64,000 nucleotides of DNA, from positions 1 through 64,000 of the forward strand of contig NZ_LATD01000030.1 in assembly GCF_000981895.1 (NCBI RefSeq), in the 5' to 3' direction. This DNA comes from Streptomyces odonnellii. GTDB lineage: Bacteria; Actinomycetota; Actinomycetes; Streptomycetales; Streptomycetaceae. Every line of letters starts with the position of its first letter. The first letter of the stretch is position 1. Under the pieces are notes generated by a model that had not been told where the DNA came from, made no database searches, and saw only the letters and a list, made by a program, of their open reading frames with translations. Shown in pieces: positions 8,058-19,739 of this stretch. Both the position numbers and the translations under genes were made by a program.

Positions 8058-10136
8058 ATGGCCGACCCCTCCAGCTACCGCCCCAAGCCGGGACAGATCC
8101 CCGACTCGCCGGGGGTCTACAGATTCCGCGACGATCACCGCCGGGTGATCTACGTCGGGAAGGCGAAAAGCCTGCGCCAGCGGATCGCCAACTACTTCCA
8201 GGACCTCGCGAGCCTGCATCCGCGCACCCGCACCATGGTCACCACGGCGGCCTCCGTCGAATGGACCGTCGTCTCGACCGAGGTCGAGGCGCTCCAGCTC
8301 GAATACTCCTGGATCAAGGAGTTCGACCCCCGCTTCAACGTCAAGTACCGCGACGACAAGAGCTATCCCTCACTCGCCGTCACCCTCAACGAGAAATACC
8401 CCCGCGTCCAGGTCATGCGGGGCGCCAAGAAGAAGGGCGTGCGCTACTTCGGACCGTACGGACACGCCTGGGCCATCCGCGAGACCGTCGATCTGATGCT
8501 CCGTGTGTTCCCCGTACGGACCTGCTCCGCGGGCGTGTTCAAGAACGCCGAGCGGACCGGCCGCCCCTGTCTGCTCGGCTACATCGGCAAGTGCTCGGCG
8601 CCCTGCGTCGGCCGGGTCACCCCCGAGGAGCACCGCGAACTGGCCGAGGAGTTCTGCGACTTCATGGCCGGCCGCACCGGTACGTACATCCGCCGCCTGG
8701 AGAAGCAGATGGCCGAGGCGGCCGAGGACATGGAGTACGAGAAGGCCGCCCGGCTGCGGGACGACATAGGCGCGCTGCGCCGCGCGATGGAGAAGAACGC
8801 GGTCGTGCTCGCCGACGCCACCGACGCCGATCTGATCGCGGTCGCCGAGGACGAGCTGGAAGCCGCCGTGCAGATCTTCCATGTCCGTGGCGGACGCGTC
8901 CGCGGCCAGCGCGGCTGGGTCACCGACAAGGTCGAGGCCGTCGAGACGGCGGGCCTGGTCGAGCACGCGCTCCAGCAGCTCTACGGCGAGGAGAGCGGCG
9001 ACTCCGTCCCCAAGGAGGTCCTCGTCCCCGCACTGCCGGAGGACACCGGCGCCGTCACCCAGTGGCTGAGCGACCGCCGGGGCTCCCAGGTCTCCCTGCG
9101 GATACCGCAGCGCGGCGACAAGAAGGACCTGATGGAGACGGTCGGGCGCAATGCCCAGCAGGCGCTCGTCCTCCACAAGACCAAGCGCGCCAGCGATCTG
9201 ACCACCCGCTCCCGGGCTCTGGAGGAGATCGCGGAGGCGCTCGGTCTGGACAGCGCGCCGCTGCGTGTCGAGTGCTTCGACATCTCGCACCTCCAGGGCG
9301 ACGACGTGGTGGCGTCCATGGTCGTCTTCGAGGACGGCCTCGCGCGCAAGAGCGAGTACCGCCGCTTCCAGATCAAGGGCTTCGAGGGGCAGGACGACGT
9401 ACGGTCGATGCACGAGGTGATCAGCCGCCGCTTCAAGCGGTATCTCGTGGAGAAGACCCGTACGGGGGAGTGGCCCGAAGAGGTACCCGAGGAGTCCGAG
9501 CCGTCCGCGGGCGAGGGCCCGGCTCCTGAGGCGAACGGTTCTCCGGGCGGCCGCGAGAACGGCTCGGCGCCCGGCGACGACACCCACGAGATCCCGTCCC
9601 GTACCGACGACGACGGCCGCCCCAAGCGCTTCGCCTATCCGCCCCAGCTCGTCGTGGTCGACGGCGGACAGCCCCAGGTCGCGGCGGCCAAGCGAGCCCT
9701 CGACGAGCTGGGCATCGACGATGTCGCCGTCTGCGGTCTCGCCAAGCGCCTCGAAGAGGTCTGGCTGCCTGCCGACGACGATCCGGTGGTCCTGCCCCGC
9801 TCCAGCGAGGGCCTCTACCTGCTCCAGCGGGTACGGGACGAGGCGCACCGCTTCGCCATCACCTATCAGCGGACCAAGCGCGCCAAGCGCGTCAGGTCCA
9901 GCCCGCTGGACGATGTCCCGGGCCTCGGAGAGTCCCGCAAACAGGCGCTCATCAAGCATTTCGGCTCGGTGAAGCGGCTGCGGGGCGCGACAATCGACCA
10001 GATCTGCGAAGTACCGGGCCTGGGCCGCAAGACGGCCGAGTCCATCGTCGTGGCCCTCGCGAACGCGGCCCCGGCGGCACCCGCCGTGAACACGGCAACA
10101 GGAGAGATCATGGAAGACAACGGGGGCAGCACATGA
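8058..10136 (+). CDS. uvrC: Excinuclease ABC subunit UvrC
   Basis: The dual-incision nuclease of nucleotide excision repair, 692 residues. Domains in order: GIY-YIG nuclease (PDSPGVYRF then [13 protein letters not shown]), a Cys-containing region (TCSAGVF ... CSAPCVGRV), a UVR motif near residues 215-245, the RNase H-like endonuclease domain with [10 protein letters not shown], and a C-terminal double helix-hairpin-helix ([33 protein letters not shown]). An acidic/Gly-rich, low-complexity insertion of about 50 residues near 475-520 splits the RNase H domain and is probably a flexible loop. ATG 8058 gives the normal [12 protein letters not shown] start; GTG 8049 is inside the putative -10. The stop overlaps rapZ by ATGA, so translation is coupled. 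Confidence 0.97.
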   Translation: MADPSSYRPKPGQIPDSPGVYRFRDDHRRVIYVGKAKSLRQRIANYFQDLASLHPRTRTMVTTAASVEWTVVSTEVEALQLEYSWIKEFDPRFNVKYRDDKSYPSLAVTLNEKYPRVQVMRGAKKKGVRYFGPYGHAWAIRETVDLMLRVFPVRTCSAGVFKNAERTGRPCLLGYIGKCSAPCVGRVTPEEHRELAEEFCDFMAGRTGTYIRRLEKQMAEAAEDMEYEKAARLRDDIGALRRAMEKNAVVLADATDADLIAVAEDELEAAVQIFHVRGGRVRGQRGWVTDKVEAVETAGLVEHALQQLYGEESGDSVPKEVLVPALPEDTGAVTQWLSDRRGSQVSLRIPQRGDKKDLMETVGRNAQQALVLHKTKRASDLTTRSRALEEIAEALGLDSAPLRVECFDISHLQGDDVVASMVVFEDGLARKSEYRRFQIKGFEGQDDVRSMHEVISRRFKRYLVEKTRTGEWPEEVPEESEPSAGEGPAPEANGSPGGRENGSAPGDDTHEIPSRTDDDGRPKRFAYPPQLVVVDGGQPQVAAAKRALDELGIDDVAVCGLAKRLEEVWLPADDDPVVLPRSSEGLYLLQRVRDEAHRFAITYQRTKRAKRVRSSPLDDVPGLGESRKQALIKHFGSVKRLRGATIDQICEVPGLGRKTAESIVVALANAAPAAPAVNTATGEIMEDNGGST

Positions 10137-11071
10137 CCGAGCACGACCGGGACGGAGCGGAGCACGTGAGTACGGGCAGCACGAAGGAGACCGGTGACAC
10201 CGGCGACGCGGCCATTCCCGAGCTGGTGATCATCTCCGGGATGTCCGGCGCGGGCCGCAGCACCGCGGCCAAGTGCCTGGAGGACCTGGGCTGGTTCGTC
10301 GTGGACAACCTGCCGCCCGCGCTGATCCCCACCATGGTGGAGCTGGGCGCGCGCTCGCAGGGCAATGTGGCCCGGATCGCGGTCGTCGTGGACGTACGCG
10401 GCCGGCGGTTCTTCGACAACCTCCGCGAGTCCCTCGCCGACCTCGACGCCAAGGAGGTCACCCGGCGGATCGTCTTCCTGGAGTCGTCCGACGAGGCGCT
10501 GGTCCGCCGCTTCGAGTCCGTACGGCGTCCGCACCCGCTCCAGGGCGACGGCCGGATCGTGGACGGCATCGAGGCCGAGCGCGATCTGCTGCGCGAGCTG
10601 CGCGGCGACGCCGATCTGGTGATCGACACCTCCAGCCTCAATGTGCACGAGCTGCGCGCCAAGATGGACGCCCAGTTCGCCGGCGACGAGAAGCCGGAGC
10701 TGCGGGCCACCGTGATGTCCTTCGGCTACAAGTACGGACTGCCGGTCGACGCCGACCTGGTGGTGGACTGCCGCTTCCTGCCCAATCCGCACTGGATCCC
10801 GGAGCTGCGTCCGTACACCGGACTGAACGAGGAGGTGTCCGCGTATGTCTTCAACCAGCCGGGCGCCAAGGAGTTCCTCGACCGCTACACCGAACTGCTC
10901 CAGCTCATCGCCGCCGGATACCGGCGCGAGGGCAAGCGCTATGTGACCGTCGCGGTCGGCTGTACGGGCGGCAAGCACCGCTCCGTCGCCATGTCCGAGA
11001 AGGTCGCCGCCCGCCTCGTCTCCGCGGGGATCGAGACCGTCGTCGTCCACCGGGACATGGGGCGCGAGTGA
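10133..11071 (+). CDS. rapZ: RapZ/YvcJ family nucleotide-binding protein
   Basis: A 312-residue P-loop protein. Walker A is GMSGAGRST near residue 36, and the C-terminal domain ends with the conserved [12 protein letters not shown] and VVHRDMGR blocks. In enteric bacteria RapZ is an RNase adaptor for glmS sRNAs; in Gram-positives the same gene (yvcJ) hydrolyses GTP/ATP and sits, as here, in a uvrC-rapZ-yvcK-whiA block. The sRNA role need not apply. It starts within the uvrC stop (ATGA, 10133-10136) and ends within the yvcK start. The first 25 residues are a low-complexity extension rich in Asp, Glu, Thr and Gly. Confidence 0.93.
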   Translation: MTEHDRDGAEHVSTGSTKETGDTGDAAIPELVIISGMSGAGRSTAAKCLEDLGWFVVDNLPPALIPTMVELGARSQGNVARIAVVVDVRGRRFFDNLRESLADLDAKEVTRRIVFLESSDEALVRRFESVRRPHPLQGDGRIVDGIEAERDLLRELRGDADLVIDTSSLNVHELRAKMDAQFAGDEKPELRATVMSFGYKYGLPVDADLVVDCRFLPNPHWIPELRPYTGLNEEVSAYVFNQPGAKEFLDRYTELLQLIAAGYRREGKRYVTVAVGCTGGKHRSVAMSEKVAARLVSAGIETVVVHRDMGRE

Positions 11072-12102
11072 CCGCACGCACCTTCCGTACGCGCCGGCCG
11101 CGCAGGGGAGCCCCCGCGTTGTCGGCGCGCGGCCGCGGTGCCCAGCCGAAGGTCGTCGCCCTCGGCGGCGGCATGGGCCTGTCCGCCTCCCTGGCGGCGC
11201 TGCGTCGCATCACGGGGGATCTCACCGCGGTCGTCACCGTCGCCGACGACGGAGGGTCCAGCGGCCGGCTCAGGGCGGAGCTGGGCGTGCTGCCGCCAGG
11301 CGATCTGCGCAAGGCCCTGGCGGCGCTGTGCGGCGACGACGACTGGGGCCAGACCTGGGCCCGGGTGATCCAGCACCGCTTCCAGTCGCAGGGTGAACTC
11401 CATGAGCACGCGGTGGGAAATCTGCTGATCGTCGCCCTGTGGGAGCAGCTCGGCGACCATGTGCAGGCGCTCGACCTGGTCGGCAAGCTGCTCGGCGCGC
11501 ACGGCAGGGTGCTGCCCATGTCCGCCGTACCGCTGGAGTTGCAGGCGCTCGTACGGGGCCATGACCCGGCGTACCCCGACGAGGTGAACACGGTGCGCGG
11601 CCAGGCGACGGTCGCGCTCACCCCGGGCGACGTGCAGTCGGTGCATCTCGTGCCGCACGACCCGCCGGCCGTCCCCGAGGCGGTCGCCGCGGTCAGGGAC
11701 GCCGACTGGGTGGTGCTCGGCCCGGGCTCCTGGTTCTCCTCGGTGATCCCGCATCTGCTGGTGCCCGAGCTGCTCGAAGCGCTCATGGAGACCAAGGCGC
11801 GCCGGGTCCTCTCGCTCAACCTCGCACCGCAGCCCGGTGAAACCGATGGCTTCTCACCGCAGCGTCATTTGGAGGTTTTGGGGCGACACGCCCCTAAACT
11901 CGCCCTGGACGTGGTGCTGGCCGACCAGGCCGCCGTGCCCGACCGTGAGTCACTCTCCGACGCCGCCAGCCGGTTCGGTGCCGCGGTCGAGCTGGCGCCG
12001 GTGGCAGCGCACGACAGTTCCGCGGTCCACGATCCGGAGCTGTTGGCAGCCGCGTACGACCGTATTTTTCGGATGCATGGAAGGATCGGCCCATGGCGAT
12101 GA
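11068..12102 (+). CDS. yvcK: YvcK/GlmR family (gluconeogenesis factor / UDP-sugar-binding regulator)
   Basis: A 344-residue YvcK/CofD-like protein. Conserved glycine-rich blocks are in order: [52 protein letters not shown] and [14 protein letters not shown]. Family members bind UDP-GlcNAc and tune precursor flow to the cell wall, especially on gluconeogenic carbon; in actinomycetes they can be phosphorylated. The first 22 residues are basic and disordered in appearance. The GTG at 11068 overlaps the rapZ stop (GTGA), and the 3' end overlaps whiA by 10 nt, which makes a tightly coupled operon. Confidence 0.93.
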   Translation: MTARTFRTRRPRRGAPALSARGRGAQPKVVALGGGMGLSASLAALRRITGDLTAVVTVADDGGSSGRLRAELGVLPPGDLRKALAALCGDDDWGQTWARVIQHRFQSQGELHEHAVGNLLIVALWEQLGDHVQALDLVGKLLGAHGRVLPMSAVPLELQALVRGHDPAYPDEVNTVRGQATVALTPGDVQSVHLVPHDPPAVPEAVAAVRDADWVVLGPGSWFSSVIPHLLVPELLEALMETKARRVLSLNLAPQPGETDGFSPQRHLEVLGRHAPKLALDVVLADQAAVPDRESLSDAASRFGAAVELAPVAAHDSSAVHDPELLAAAYDRIFRMHGRIGPWR

Positions 12103-13082
12103 CGCCAGCGGTGAAGGACGAGATCGCCCGCCTCCCCGTCACCCGGACGTGCTGCAGGAAGGCGGAGGTCTCGGCGATTCTTCGGTTCGCGGGCGGGCTG
12201 CACCTGGTGAGCGGCCGCATTGTGATCGAGGCGGAGCTGGACACCAGCATCGCCGCGCGCAGGCTCCGCAAGGACATCCTGGAGATCTTCGGGCACAACT
12301 CCGAGCTGGTGGTGATGGCCCCCGGCGGGCTGCGACGCGGCAGCCGTTACGTCGTACGGGTGATCACCGGAGGTGATCAGCTCGCCCGGCAGACCGGTCT
12401 GGTCGACGGCCGCGGGCGCCCGATCCGGGGCCTGCCCCCGCAGGTCGTCTCGGGGGCGACCTGTGACGCGGAGGCCGCCTGGCGCGGGGCGTTCCTGGCC
12501 CATGGCTCGCTCACCGAGCCGGGTCGCTCCTCCTCACTGGAGGTGACCTGCCCGGGCCCGGAGGCCGCCCTCGCGCTCGTCGGTGCCGCCCGCAGGCTCC
12601 AGATCGCCGCGAAGGCCCGCGAGGTGCGCGGGGTGGACCGGGTGGTCGTACGGGACGGGGACGCGATCGGCGCGCTGCTGACGCGGCTCGGGGCGCATGA
12701 GTCGGTGCTCGCCTGGGAGGAGCGCCGGATGCGCCGCGAGGTCAGGGCCACGGCCAATCGCCTCGCCAACTTCGACGACGCGAATCTGCGCCGCTCCGCG
12801 CGCGCCGCGGTCGCCGCGGGTGCCCGGGTGCAGCGTGCGCTGGAGATCCTCGGCGAGGAGGTCCCGGAGCATCTCGCCGCCGCGGGCCGGCTGCGGATGG
12901 AACACAAGCAGGCCTCGCTGGAGGAGCTGGGCGCGCTCGCCGACCCGCCGCTGACCAAGGACGCGGTCGCGGGCCGGATCCGGCGGCTGCTGGCCATGGC
13001 CGACAAACGGGCGCAGGACCTCGGGATTCCGGGTACGGAGTCCAATCTGAGCGAGGAGCTGGCCGACGGTCTCGTCGGCTGA
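12093..13082 (+). CDS. whiA: Sporulation regulator WhiA
   Basis: A 329-residue WhiA. It has the N-terminal region related to LAGLIDADG homing endonucleases (catalytically inactive in WhiA) and a C-terminal helix-turn-helix ([16 protein letters not shown] ... [17 protein letters not shown], roughly 275-310). In Streptomyces WhiA works with WhiB to trigger sporulation septation in aerial hyphae. Its presence as the last gene of the rapZ-yvcK-whiA block is the standard order. A strong hairpin terminator follows 38 bp after the stop. Streptomyces whiA often has an internal promoter for its developmental upshift; I could not identify one here. Confidence 0.95.
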   Translation: MAMTPAVKDEIARLPVTRTCCRKAEVSAILRFAGGLHLVSGRIVIEAELDTSIAARRLRKDILEIFGHNSELVVMAPGGLRRGSRYVVRVITGGDQLARQTGLVDGRGRPIRGLPPQVVSGATCDAEAAWRGAFLAHGSLTEPGRSSSLEVTCPGPEAALALVGAARRLQIAAKAREVRGVDRVVVRDGDAIGALLTRLGAHESVLAWEERRMRREVRATANRLANFDDANLRRSARAAVAAGARVQRALEILGEEVPEHLAAAGRLRMEHKQASLEELGALADPPLTKDAVAGRIRRLLAMADKRAQDLGIPGTESNLSEELADGLVG

Positions 13083-13120
13083 CCCTGGCCCGCCCTCAGC
13101 GGCCTCTTGTGGTCAACTGC

Positions 13121-13154
13121 CCGCCGCCGGCACCGAGTCAGGTGCCGGCGGCGG
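13121..13154 (+). terminator. Hairpin terminator after whiA
   Basis: A perfect 14-bp inverted repeat (13121-13134 with 13141-13154) with a 6-nt loop GAGTCA, followed by CATTTC. It has no strong U-tract, which is typical for Streptomyces terminators. Confidence 0.85.
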
Positions 13155-13250
13155 CATTTCATGGCATCCACACACACCCTTGACATGATCATGAAGCCTG
13201 GTCAGCCTGACGTCAGTTCTCGGACGTGCAGACGACAACAAGAGGGGCAC

Positions 13251-16202
13251 ATGAGACGTAGAGCGAGATCGATACTCGCCGCAGGCGCGCTGCTGCTCGC
13301 CGGTGTGACGGCGGCGCCCGCCGCCCAGGCGCGGCCCGGATCCGGGCCCGCCGCCGGCGCGGACGCGGTGAAGGTCTTCGAGGCCGAGGTCACCCAGGAG
13401 CAGATACCCCTGCTCCTCGCGGCCGGCCAGGACGCCCATGAGTTCACCGAGCGGGCGCCCGAGCAGGGGACGGCGAAGGTCGAGCTGTTCCTCACCGACG
13501 CCCAGGCGCGCGGCCTGGAGAAGCAGGGCGTCGAGGTGACCGAGCGTACGGTTCCCGAGCGGGCCAGGGCCCGGGTGAGCGCGGCCGGCGACGGGGTGTT
13601 CCGTCCGTACAGCGGCGCCGGCGGCATCAAGGCGGAGATCGCCGAGACCGGGCAGGCCAACCCCGGTATCACCAAGGTCGTCTCCATCGGCAGGACCGTC
13701 CAGGGCCAGGACATCCTCGCCCTCAAGCTCACCAAGGGCGCGCGCACCACCAAGGACGGCAGCAAGCCGTCCGTGCTCTACATGTCCAACCAGCACGCCC
13801 GGGAGTGGATCACTCCCGAGATGACACGCCGTCTGATGCACCACTACATCGACAACTACGGCAAGGACCCGAGGATCACCAGGATCGTCGACTCCACCGA
13901 GCTGTGGTTCGTCATCTCCGCCAACCCCGACGGCTACGACTACACCCACAGCTCGGACAGCGCCCGCCTCTGGCGCAAGAACCTGCGTGACGTCAACGGC
14001 GACGGCGTCATCACCTCCGGCGACGGTGTCGACCTCAACCGGAACTTCTCCTACAAGTGGGGCTACGACAACGAGGGTTCGTCCCCGGACCCCGCCAACG
14101 AGACCTACCGCGGCGCGGGGCCCAACTCCGAGCCCGAGACGCAGGCGATCGACCGGTTCGAGAAGCGGATCGACTTCGACTACGGCATCAACTACCACTC
14201 CGCCGCCGAACTGCTCCTCTACGGCGTGGGCTGGCAGGTCGCCACCCCGACCCCCGACGACGTCCTCTACAAAGCGCTCGCGGGCACGCCCGAGAACTCC
14301 GCGATCCCCGGCTACTACCCGCAGGTCTCCTCCGAGCTGTACACCACCAACGGTGAGGCCGACGGGCACGCGGCGAACGTCAACGGAACGATGATGTTCA
14401 CCCCGGAGATGACCACCTGCCAGACCGCGTCGGACAGCGATCCCAATGACGCGTGGGTGGCCAGGGACTGCCGCTCCGGATTCAACTTCCCCGACGACGA
14501 GAAGCTGATCCAGGCCGAGTTCGCCAAGAACATCCCCTTCGCGCTCTCCGTCGCCGAGACCGCCTCGCACCCCGACCAGCCGTCCTCCTCGGTCGGTCTG
14601 ACCGCCCCCGACTTCACCCTCGACCCGTTCACCACCTCGTACGCGCGCGGCGCCGACCAGGAGGTCTCCGTCACCGCACGCTCCTCGGTGCGCGACAAGG
14701 AGCTGAACTACCGGATCAACGGCGGCCGTACGCAGGACGAGAACCTCAAGGCCTGGAAGGGCGGCGAGACCTACGGCGGCGAGGACAACCTCCACTTCGA
14801 CCAGTACCGCGCCGAGGTCGAGGACGCGGAGCCCGGCGACACCGTCGAGGTCTGGTTCACCGGACGGACCAAGAGCGGGAAGTCCGTCTCCAGCGAGCAC
14901 TTCACGTACACCGTGGCCGAACGCCCCCGCGCCGACACGCTCGTGATCGCCGAGGAAGGCGCGCCCGCGCAGCAGACCCGCGCCTACACGGACGCCCTGC
15001 GAGCCAACGGGCGTACGGCAGTGGTCTGGGACGTCGCCGCCCAGGGCGCACCGCACGCGCTGGGGGTGCTCAGCCACTTCTCCACGGTGGTCCACTACAC
15101 CGGCGCCGTGGCCCCCGGCGGACCCACGCAGCTCGCCATCCGCGACTTCCTGAACGAGGGCGGAAAGCTCGTCGAGGCCGGTGAGCTGGCCGGCGGCAAC
15201 GCCACGGTCGGACGCGCCGCGACCAACGACTTCAGCCAGTACTACCTGGGCGCGTACGGGCGTACGTCCCTCTCCGGCGCGACCGGGTTCAGCGGCTCCG
15301 GAGCGCTCTCCGGAGCCACCGGCGCACTCGGGGCGGCCCCCGGCAACCCGCTGAACGCGGCGGGCGGCTACACGGTCACCTCCGACACCCTCGGCCCGGA
15401 GACCTTCCCGCAGTTCCGCAGCGCGCCCGGCGGGTCGTACACCGGGATCGCCAACCCGTACGCCCCGTACGAGGGCCAGTGGATGGCCGCGGCCACGCAC
15501 CAGGACAACGCCTGGCGCCGGCTCACCCGTACCGTCGACCTGACCGGCGTCAGCGCGGCCGACAAGCCGGCGCTGCGCCTCGCGCTCAACTGGAACACCG
15601 AGCCGGGGTACGACCACGCCGTCCTGGAGGCCCACACCGCGGGGGCCGACGACTGGACGACCCTGCCCGAGGCCGGCGGCGCGACCAGCGCCGCCGTCCC
15701 CGCCGAGTGCGAGGCCGGGTTCTTCCTCGAAGGCCACCCGTTCCTCGGCCGCTATCTGACCCTCGGCAACGAGGGCTGCACCGCGACCGGCACCAGCGGC
15801 GCGTGGAACAGCCTCACCGGCACCTCCAACGGCTGGAAGCAGGTCTCCTTCGACCTGAGCGCCTACGCGGGCACCAAGGCCGAGCTGTCGCTGAGCTACA
15901 TCACCGACCCCGGCAGCGGCGGGCGCGGACTCCTCGCGGACAACGCGCGGCTCGTCGTGGGCGGCGCGGAGCAGGCTCCCGAGGGCTTCGAGACCTCGCT
16001 GGGGGCCTGGGCCGTGACGGGCGCGCCGGAGGGCAGCCCGACGGTGCCGGGCGACTGGGCGCGTACCCAGGAGCTCTTCAAGTCTTACGCCTCGGTCACC
16101 ACGCGTGACACCGTGCTGCTCGGGTTCGGTCTGGAGCACATCCAGGACCCGGCGGAGCGCGCGGCGGTGCTCGGCAAGGCGCTGCGGGCCCTGCGCCACT
16201 GA
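13251..16202 (+). CDS. Secreted zinc carboxypeptidase, M14 family, with C-terminal accessory domains
   Basis: A 983-residue exported metallopeptidase. Residues 1-27 form a Sec signal (MRRRARS, a hydrophobic core, then APAAQA). The M14 domain has the zinc motif His182-x2-Glu185 in NQHAREW, NPDGYDYTHSSD, NLRDVNGDGV, the substrate-binding NRNFSYKWG, the third ligand His in INYHSAAELL and the catalytic Glu in MMFTPEM. After about residue 450 come Ig-like and jelly-roll-like regions, including an immune-inhibitor-A-like segment (YDHAVLEAHTAG ... GWKQVSFDLSAYAG), probably for substrate or surface binding. AGAGGGG lies upstream of the ATG. Palindromes at 13184-13193 and 13207-13216 and a TTGACA at 13180 mark a likely regulated promoter. 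Confidence 0.92.
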   Translation: MRRRARSILAAGALLLAGVTAAPAAQARPGSGPAAGADAVKVFEAEVTQEQIPLLLAAGQDAHEFTERAPEQGTAKVELFLTDAQARGLEKQGVEVTERTVPERARARVSAAGDGVFRPYSGAGGIKAEIAETGQANPGITKVVSIGRTVQGQDILALKLTKGARTTKDGSKPSVLYMSNQHAREWITPEMTRRLMHHYIDNYGKDPRITRIVDSTELWFVISANPDGYDYTHSSDSARLWRKNLRDVNGDGVITSGDGVDLNRNFSYKWGYDNEGSSPDPANETYRGAGPNSEPETQAIDRFEKRIDFDYGINYHSAAELLLYGVGWQVATPTPDDVLYKALAGTPENSAIPGYYPQVSSELYTTNGEADGHAANVNGTMMFTPEMTTCQTASDSDPNDAWVARDCRSGFNFPDDEKLIQAEFAKNIPFALSVAETASHPDQPSSSVGLTAPDFTLDPFTTSYARGADQEVSVTARSSVRDKELNYRINGGRTQDENLKAWKGGETYGGEDNLHFDQYRAEVEDAEPGDTVEVWFTGRTKSGKSVSSEHFTYTVAERPRADTLVIAEEGAPAQQTRAYTDALRANGRTAVVWDVAAQGAPHALGVLSHFSTVVHYTGAVAPGGPTQLAIRDFLNEGGKLVEAGELAGGNATVGRAATNDFSQYYLGAYGRTSLSGATGFSGSGALSGATGALGAAPGNPLNAAGGYTVTSDTLGPETFPQFRSAPGGSYTGIANPYAPYEGQWMAAATHQDNAWRRLTRTVDLTGVSAADKPALRLALNWNTEPGYDHAVLEAHTAGADDWTTLPEAGGATSAAVPAECEAGFFLEGHPFLGRYLTLGNEGCTATGTSGAWNSLTGTSNGWKQVSFDLSAYAGTKAELSLSYITDPGSGGRGLLADNARLVVGGAEQAPEGFETSLGAWAVTGAPEGSPTVPGDWARTQELFKSYASVTTRDTVLLGFGLEHIQDPAERAAVLGKALRALRH

Positions 16203-16221
16203 CCCGTACACGTGTCCGTAC

Positions 16222-16257
16222 AGCGGCCCGTACCCGTACCGACGGGTACGGGCCGCT
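16222..16257 (+). terminator. Hairpin terminator after the M14 peptidase gene
   Basis: A perfect 15-bp inverted repeat (16222-16236 with 16243-16257) with a 6-nt loop, 19 bp after the stop codon. Confidence 0.85.
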
Positions 16258-16368
16258 GCCCGTTCGCAGTGCCTCTCGATGTCACCACGCGGTCCGCGGA
16301 GAGGTAGGGTCATAAGCGGTCGGGGACATCCCATACAACTCGCCGGCGTCGAAACCCGGCGTACCTAA

Positions 16369-17388
<1,020 letters not shown>

Positions 17389-17432
17389 TCCAGGGCCGCT
17401 GAGCTCGGGTCCGGCAGGTATCTCGATATGAG

Positions 17433-17477
17433 CGACAGGGCTCGGCCGGCGCACATGGCGCCGTTCGAGCCCTGTCG
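17433..17477 (+). terminator. Long intercistronic hairpin between gap and pgk
   Basis: The outer stem is a perfect 12 bp (CGACAGGGCTCG at 17433-17444 with 17466-17477). An inner stem of 6 bp (17447-17452 with 17458-17463) leaves a 5-nt loop. It may act as a partial terminator, attenuator or RNA-processing site that separates gap from pgk expression. Confidence 0.7.
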
Positions 17478-17537
17478 GCCTGTCCGGACGTCCCAAGGAC
17501 AGTCCCCAGGTCAGACATCCCAAGGAGTCCAGCAGAG

Positions 17538-18758
17538 ATGAAGACGATCGACGAACTTCTCGCCGAAGGGGTCGGCGGCAAGCGCGTATTCGTCCGCGCC
17601 GACCTCAATGTGCCGCTCGACGGCACCACCATCACCGACGACGGCCGGATCCGGGCCGTCCTGCCGACGGTCGCCCGGCTCGCCGAGGCCGGCGCCCGGG
17701 TGATCGTCGCCTCCCATCTGGGCCGCCCCAAGGGCGCCCCGGACCCCGCCTTCTCCCTGGCGCCCGCCGCCGCGCGCCTCGGTGAACTCCTCGGCGGCCC
17801 GACCGGCGAGGTGGCGTTCGCGACCGACACGGTCGGCGAGTCCGCCAGGGCCGTGGTCGAGGGCCTCGCCGACGGGCGGGTCGCCGTCATCGAGAACCTC
17901 CGCTTCAACCCGGGCGAGACCTCGAAGGACGACGCCGAGCGCGGCGCCTTCGCGGACCAGCTCGCCGAGCTGGCCGATCTCTATGTGGGCGACGGCTTCG
18001 GCGCCGTACACCGCAAGCACGCCTCGGTCTTCGACCTGCCGGCCCGGCTGCCGCACGCCGCGGGCGGACTGATCGCCACCGAGGTCGCCGTACTGAAGAA
18101 GCTCACGGACGAGGTCCGGCGGCCGTACGCGGTGGTCCTCGGCGGCGCCAAGGTCTCCGACAAGCTCGGGGTCATCGACCACCTCCTGGAGAAGGCCGAC
18201 CGCATCCTGATCGGCGGCGGCATGCTCTTCACCTTCCTCAAGGCGCAGGGCCACGAGATCGGCTCCTCGCTGGTCCAGGAGGACCAGATCCCGGCCGTCC
18301 AGGAGTATCTGAAACGGGCCGAGGCGCGCGGGGTGGAGTTCGTGCTCCCCGTGGACGTCCTGGTCGCCGACGAGTTCCCGGACCTGAAGACCAAGGCGCC
18401 CGCCCACCCCGAGACGGTGGCCGCGGACGCCATCCCGGCCGGGAAGATGGGCCTGGACATCGGCCCGGAGACCGGCCGGCTCTACGCCTCGAAGCTCCTC
18501 GACGCCGAGACCGTCTTCTGGAACGGCCCCATGGGCGTCTTCGAGCACCCCGACTACGCCGAGGGCACCCGGGCCGTCGCCCAGGCGCTCGTCGACTCCC
18601 CGGGCTTCTCCGTGGTCGGCGGCGGCGACTCCGCCGCGGCCGTCCGCATCCTGGGCTTCGACGAGAACGCATTCGGCCATATTTCGACCGGCGGCGGCGC
18701 GAGCCTCGAATACCTCGAAGGCAAGACGCTTCCCGGCCTCGCCGCACTGGAGGACTGA
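17538..18758 (+). CDS. pgk: Phosphoglycerate kinase
   Basis: Phosphoglycerate kinase, 406 residues, full length. N-terminal substrate loop [10 protein letters not shown], the conserved [15 protein letters not shown], the KVSDKLGVI nucleotide-side motif, and the C-terminal GGGDSAAAV and [15 protein letters not shown]. It makes ATP from 1,3-bisphosphoglycerate in the cytosol. AAGGAG lies 11 nt before the ATG. tpiA follows after 7 bp, so the two are surely cotranscribed. Confidence 0.97.
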   Translation: MKTIDELLAEGVGGKRVFVRADLNVPLDGTTITDDGRIRAVLPTVARLAEAGARVIVASHLGRPKGAPDPAFSLAPAAARLGELLGGPTGEVAFATDTVGESARAVVEGLADGRVAVIENLRFNPGETSKDDAERGAFADQLAELADLYVGDGFGAVHRKHASVFDLPARLPHAAGGLIATEVAVLKKLTDEVRRPYAVVLGGAKVSDKLGVIDHLLEKADRILIGGGMLFTFLKAQGHEIGSSLVQEDQIPAVQEYLKRAEARGVEFVLPVDVLVADEFPDLKTKAPAHPETVAADAIPAGKMGLDIGPETGRLYASKLLDAETVFWNGPMGVFEHPDYAEGTRAVAQALVDSPGFSVVGGGDSAAAVRILGFDENAFGHISTGGGASLEYLEGKTLPGLAALED

Positions 18759-18765
18759 CCCCCGT

Positions 18766-19542
18766 ATGAGCACCCGTACCCCGTTGATGGCGGGCAACTG
18801 GAAGATGAACCTCAACCACCTTGAGGCCATCGCCCATGTCCAGAAGCTCGCCTTCGCCCTGACCGACAAGGACTACGACGCCGTCGAGGTCGCCGTACTG
18901 GCGCCCTTCACCGATCTGCGGTCCGTGCAGACCCTGATCGACGGCGACGAGCTCAAGATCAAGTACGGCGCCCAGGACATCTCGGCGCACGACTCCGGCG
19001 CGTACACCGGTGAGATCTCGGGCCCGATGCTGGCCAAGCTGAAGTGCACGTATGTGGCCGTGGGTCACTCCGAGCGGCGGCAGTACCACGCCGAGACGGA
19101 CGAGATCTGCAACGCCAAGGTGAAGGCCGCGTTCAAGCACGGGCTCACCCCGATCCTCTGTGTCGGCGAGGGCCTGGACATCCGCAAGGCCGGTGACCAG
19201 GTCTCCTACACGCTGAGCCAGCTCGACGGCGGCCTCAAGGACATCCCGGCCGAGCAGGCCGGGTCCGTGGTGATCGCGTACGAGCCGGTGTGGGCCATCG
19301 GTACCGGCGAGGTCGCCACCCCCGAGGACGCCCAGGAGGTCTGCGGGGCGATCCGCGGGCGGCTGGCCGAGCTGTACTCGCAGGAGCTGGCCGACCAGGT
19401 CCGTATCCAGTACGGCGGCTCGGTGAAGTCCGGGAACGTGGCCGCGATCATGGCGCAGCCGGATGTGGACGGCGCCCTGGTGGGCGGCGCGGCGCTGGAC
19501 GCCGACGCGTTCGTCAAGATCGTCAGGTTCCGGGACCAGTAG
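18766..19542 (+). CDS. tpiA: Triosephosphate isomerase
   Basis: Triosephosphate isomerase, 258 residues. Catalytic residues are visible: Lys in AGNWKMN, His in VGHSERR and Glu in [11 protein letters not shown], plus the phosphate-binding YGGSVK and [10 protein letters not shown]. It interconverts dihydroxyacetone phosphate and glyceraldehyde 3-phosphate. It lies 7 bp after pgk, giving the standard gap-pgk-tpiA order. No clear terminator hairpin is seen before secG, about 200 bp downstream. Confidence 0.97.
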   Translation: MSTRTPLMAGNWKMNLNHLEAIAHVQKLAFALTDKDYDAVEVAVLAPFTDLRSVQTLIDGDELKIKYGAQDISAHDSGAYTGEISGPMLAKLKCTYVAVGHSERRQYHAETDEICNAKVKAAFKHGLTPILCVGEGLDIRKAGDQVSYTLSQLDGGLKDIPAEQAGSVVIAYEPVWAIGTGEVATPEDAQEVCGAIRGRLAELYSQELADQVRIQYGGSVKSGNVAAIMAQPDVDGALVGGAALDADAFVKIVRFRDQ

Positions 19543-19739
19543 GTCCGGGGTCCGCGAGCACCACGAGTATCAGGTCCGGCGACCGGCAAGTATGCGGTAG
19601 CACGGATCCGTCGTACCCTTGCGGGGGCCGGACCCGGACGGTGGAACATCGCCCGGCGGCCCCCGCAGTCCGTCTCAGATCCGTCGGTCCTGACCGTCAG
19701 TGCCGTCGGATCTGTCCGTCCGAGGAAGTTGGTCCAGCC

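Noticed and set aside
13113..16334. A 1073-codon minus-strand frame
   Set aside because: It mirrors the M14 peptidase gene on the plus strand, which has a signal peptide, catalytic residues and ribosome site. The antisense frame has none of these.
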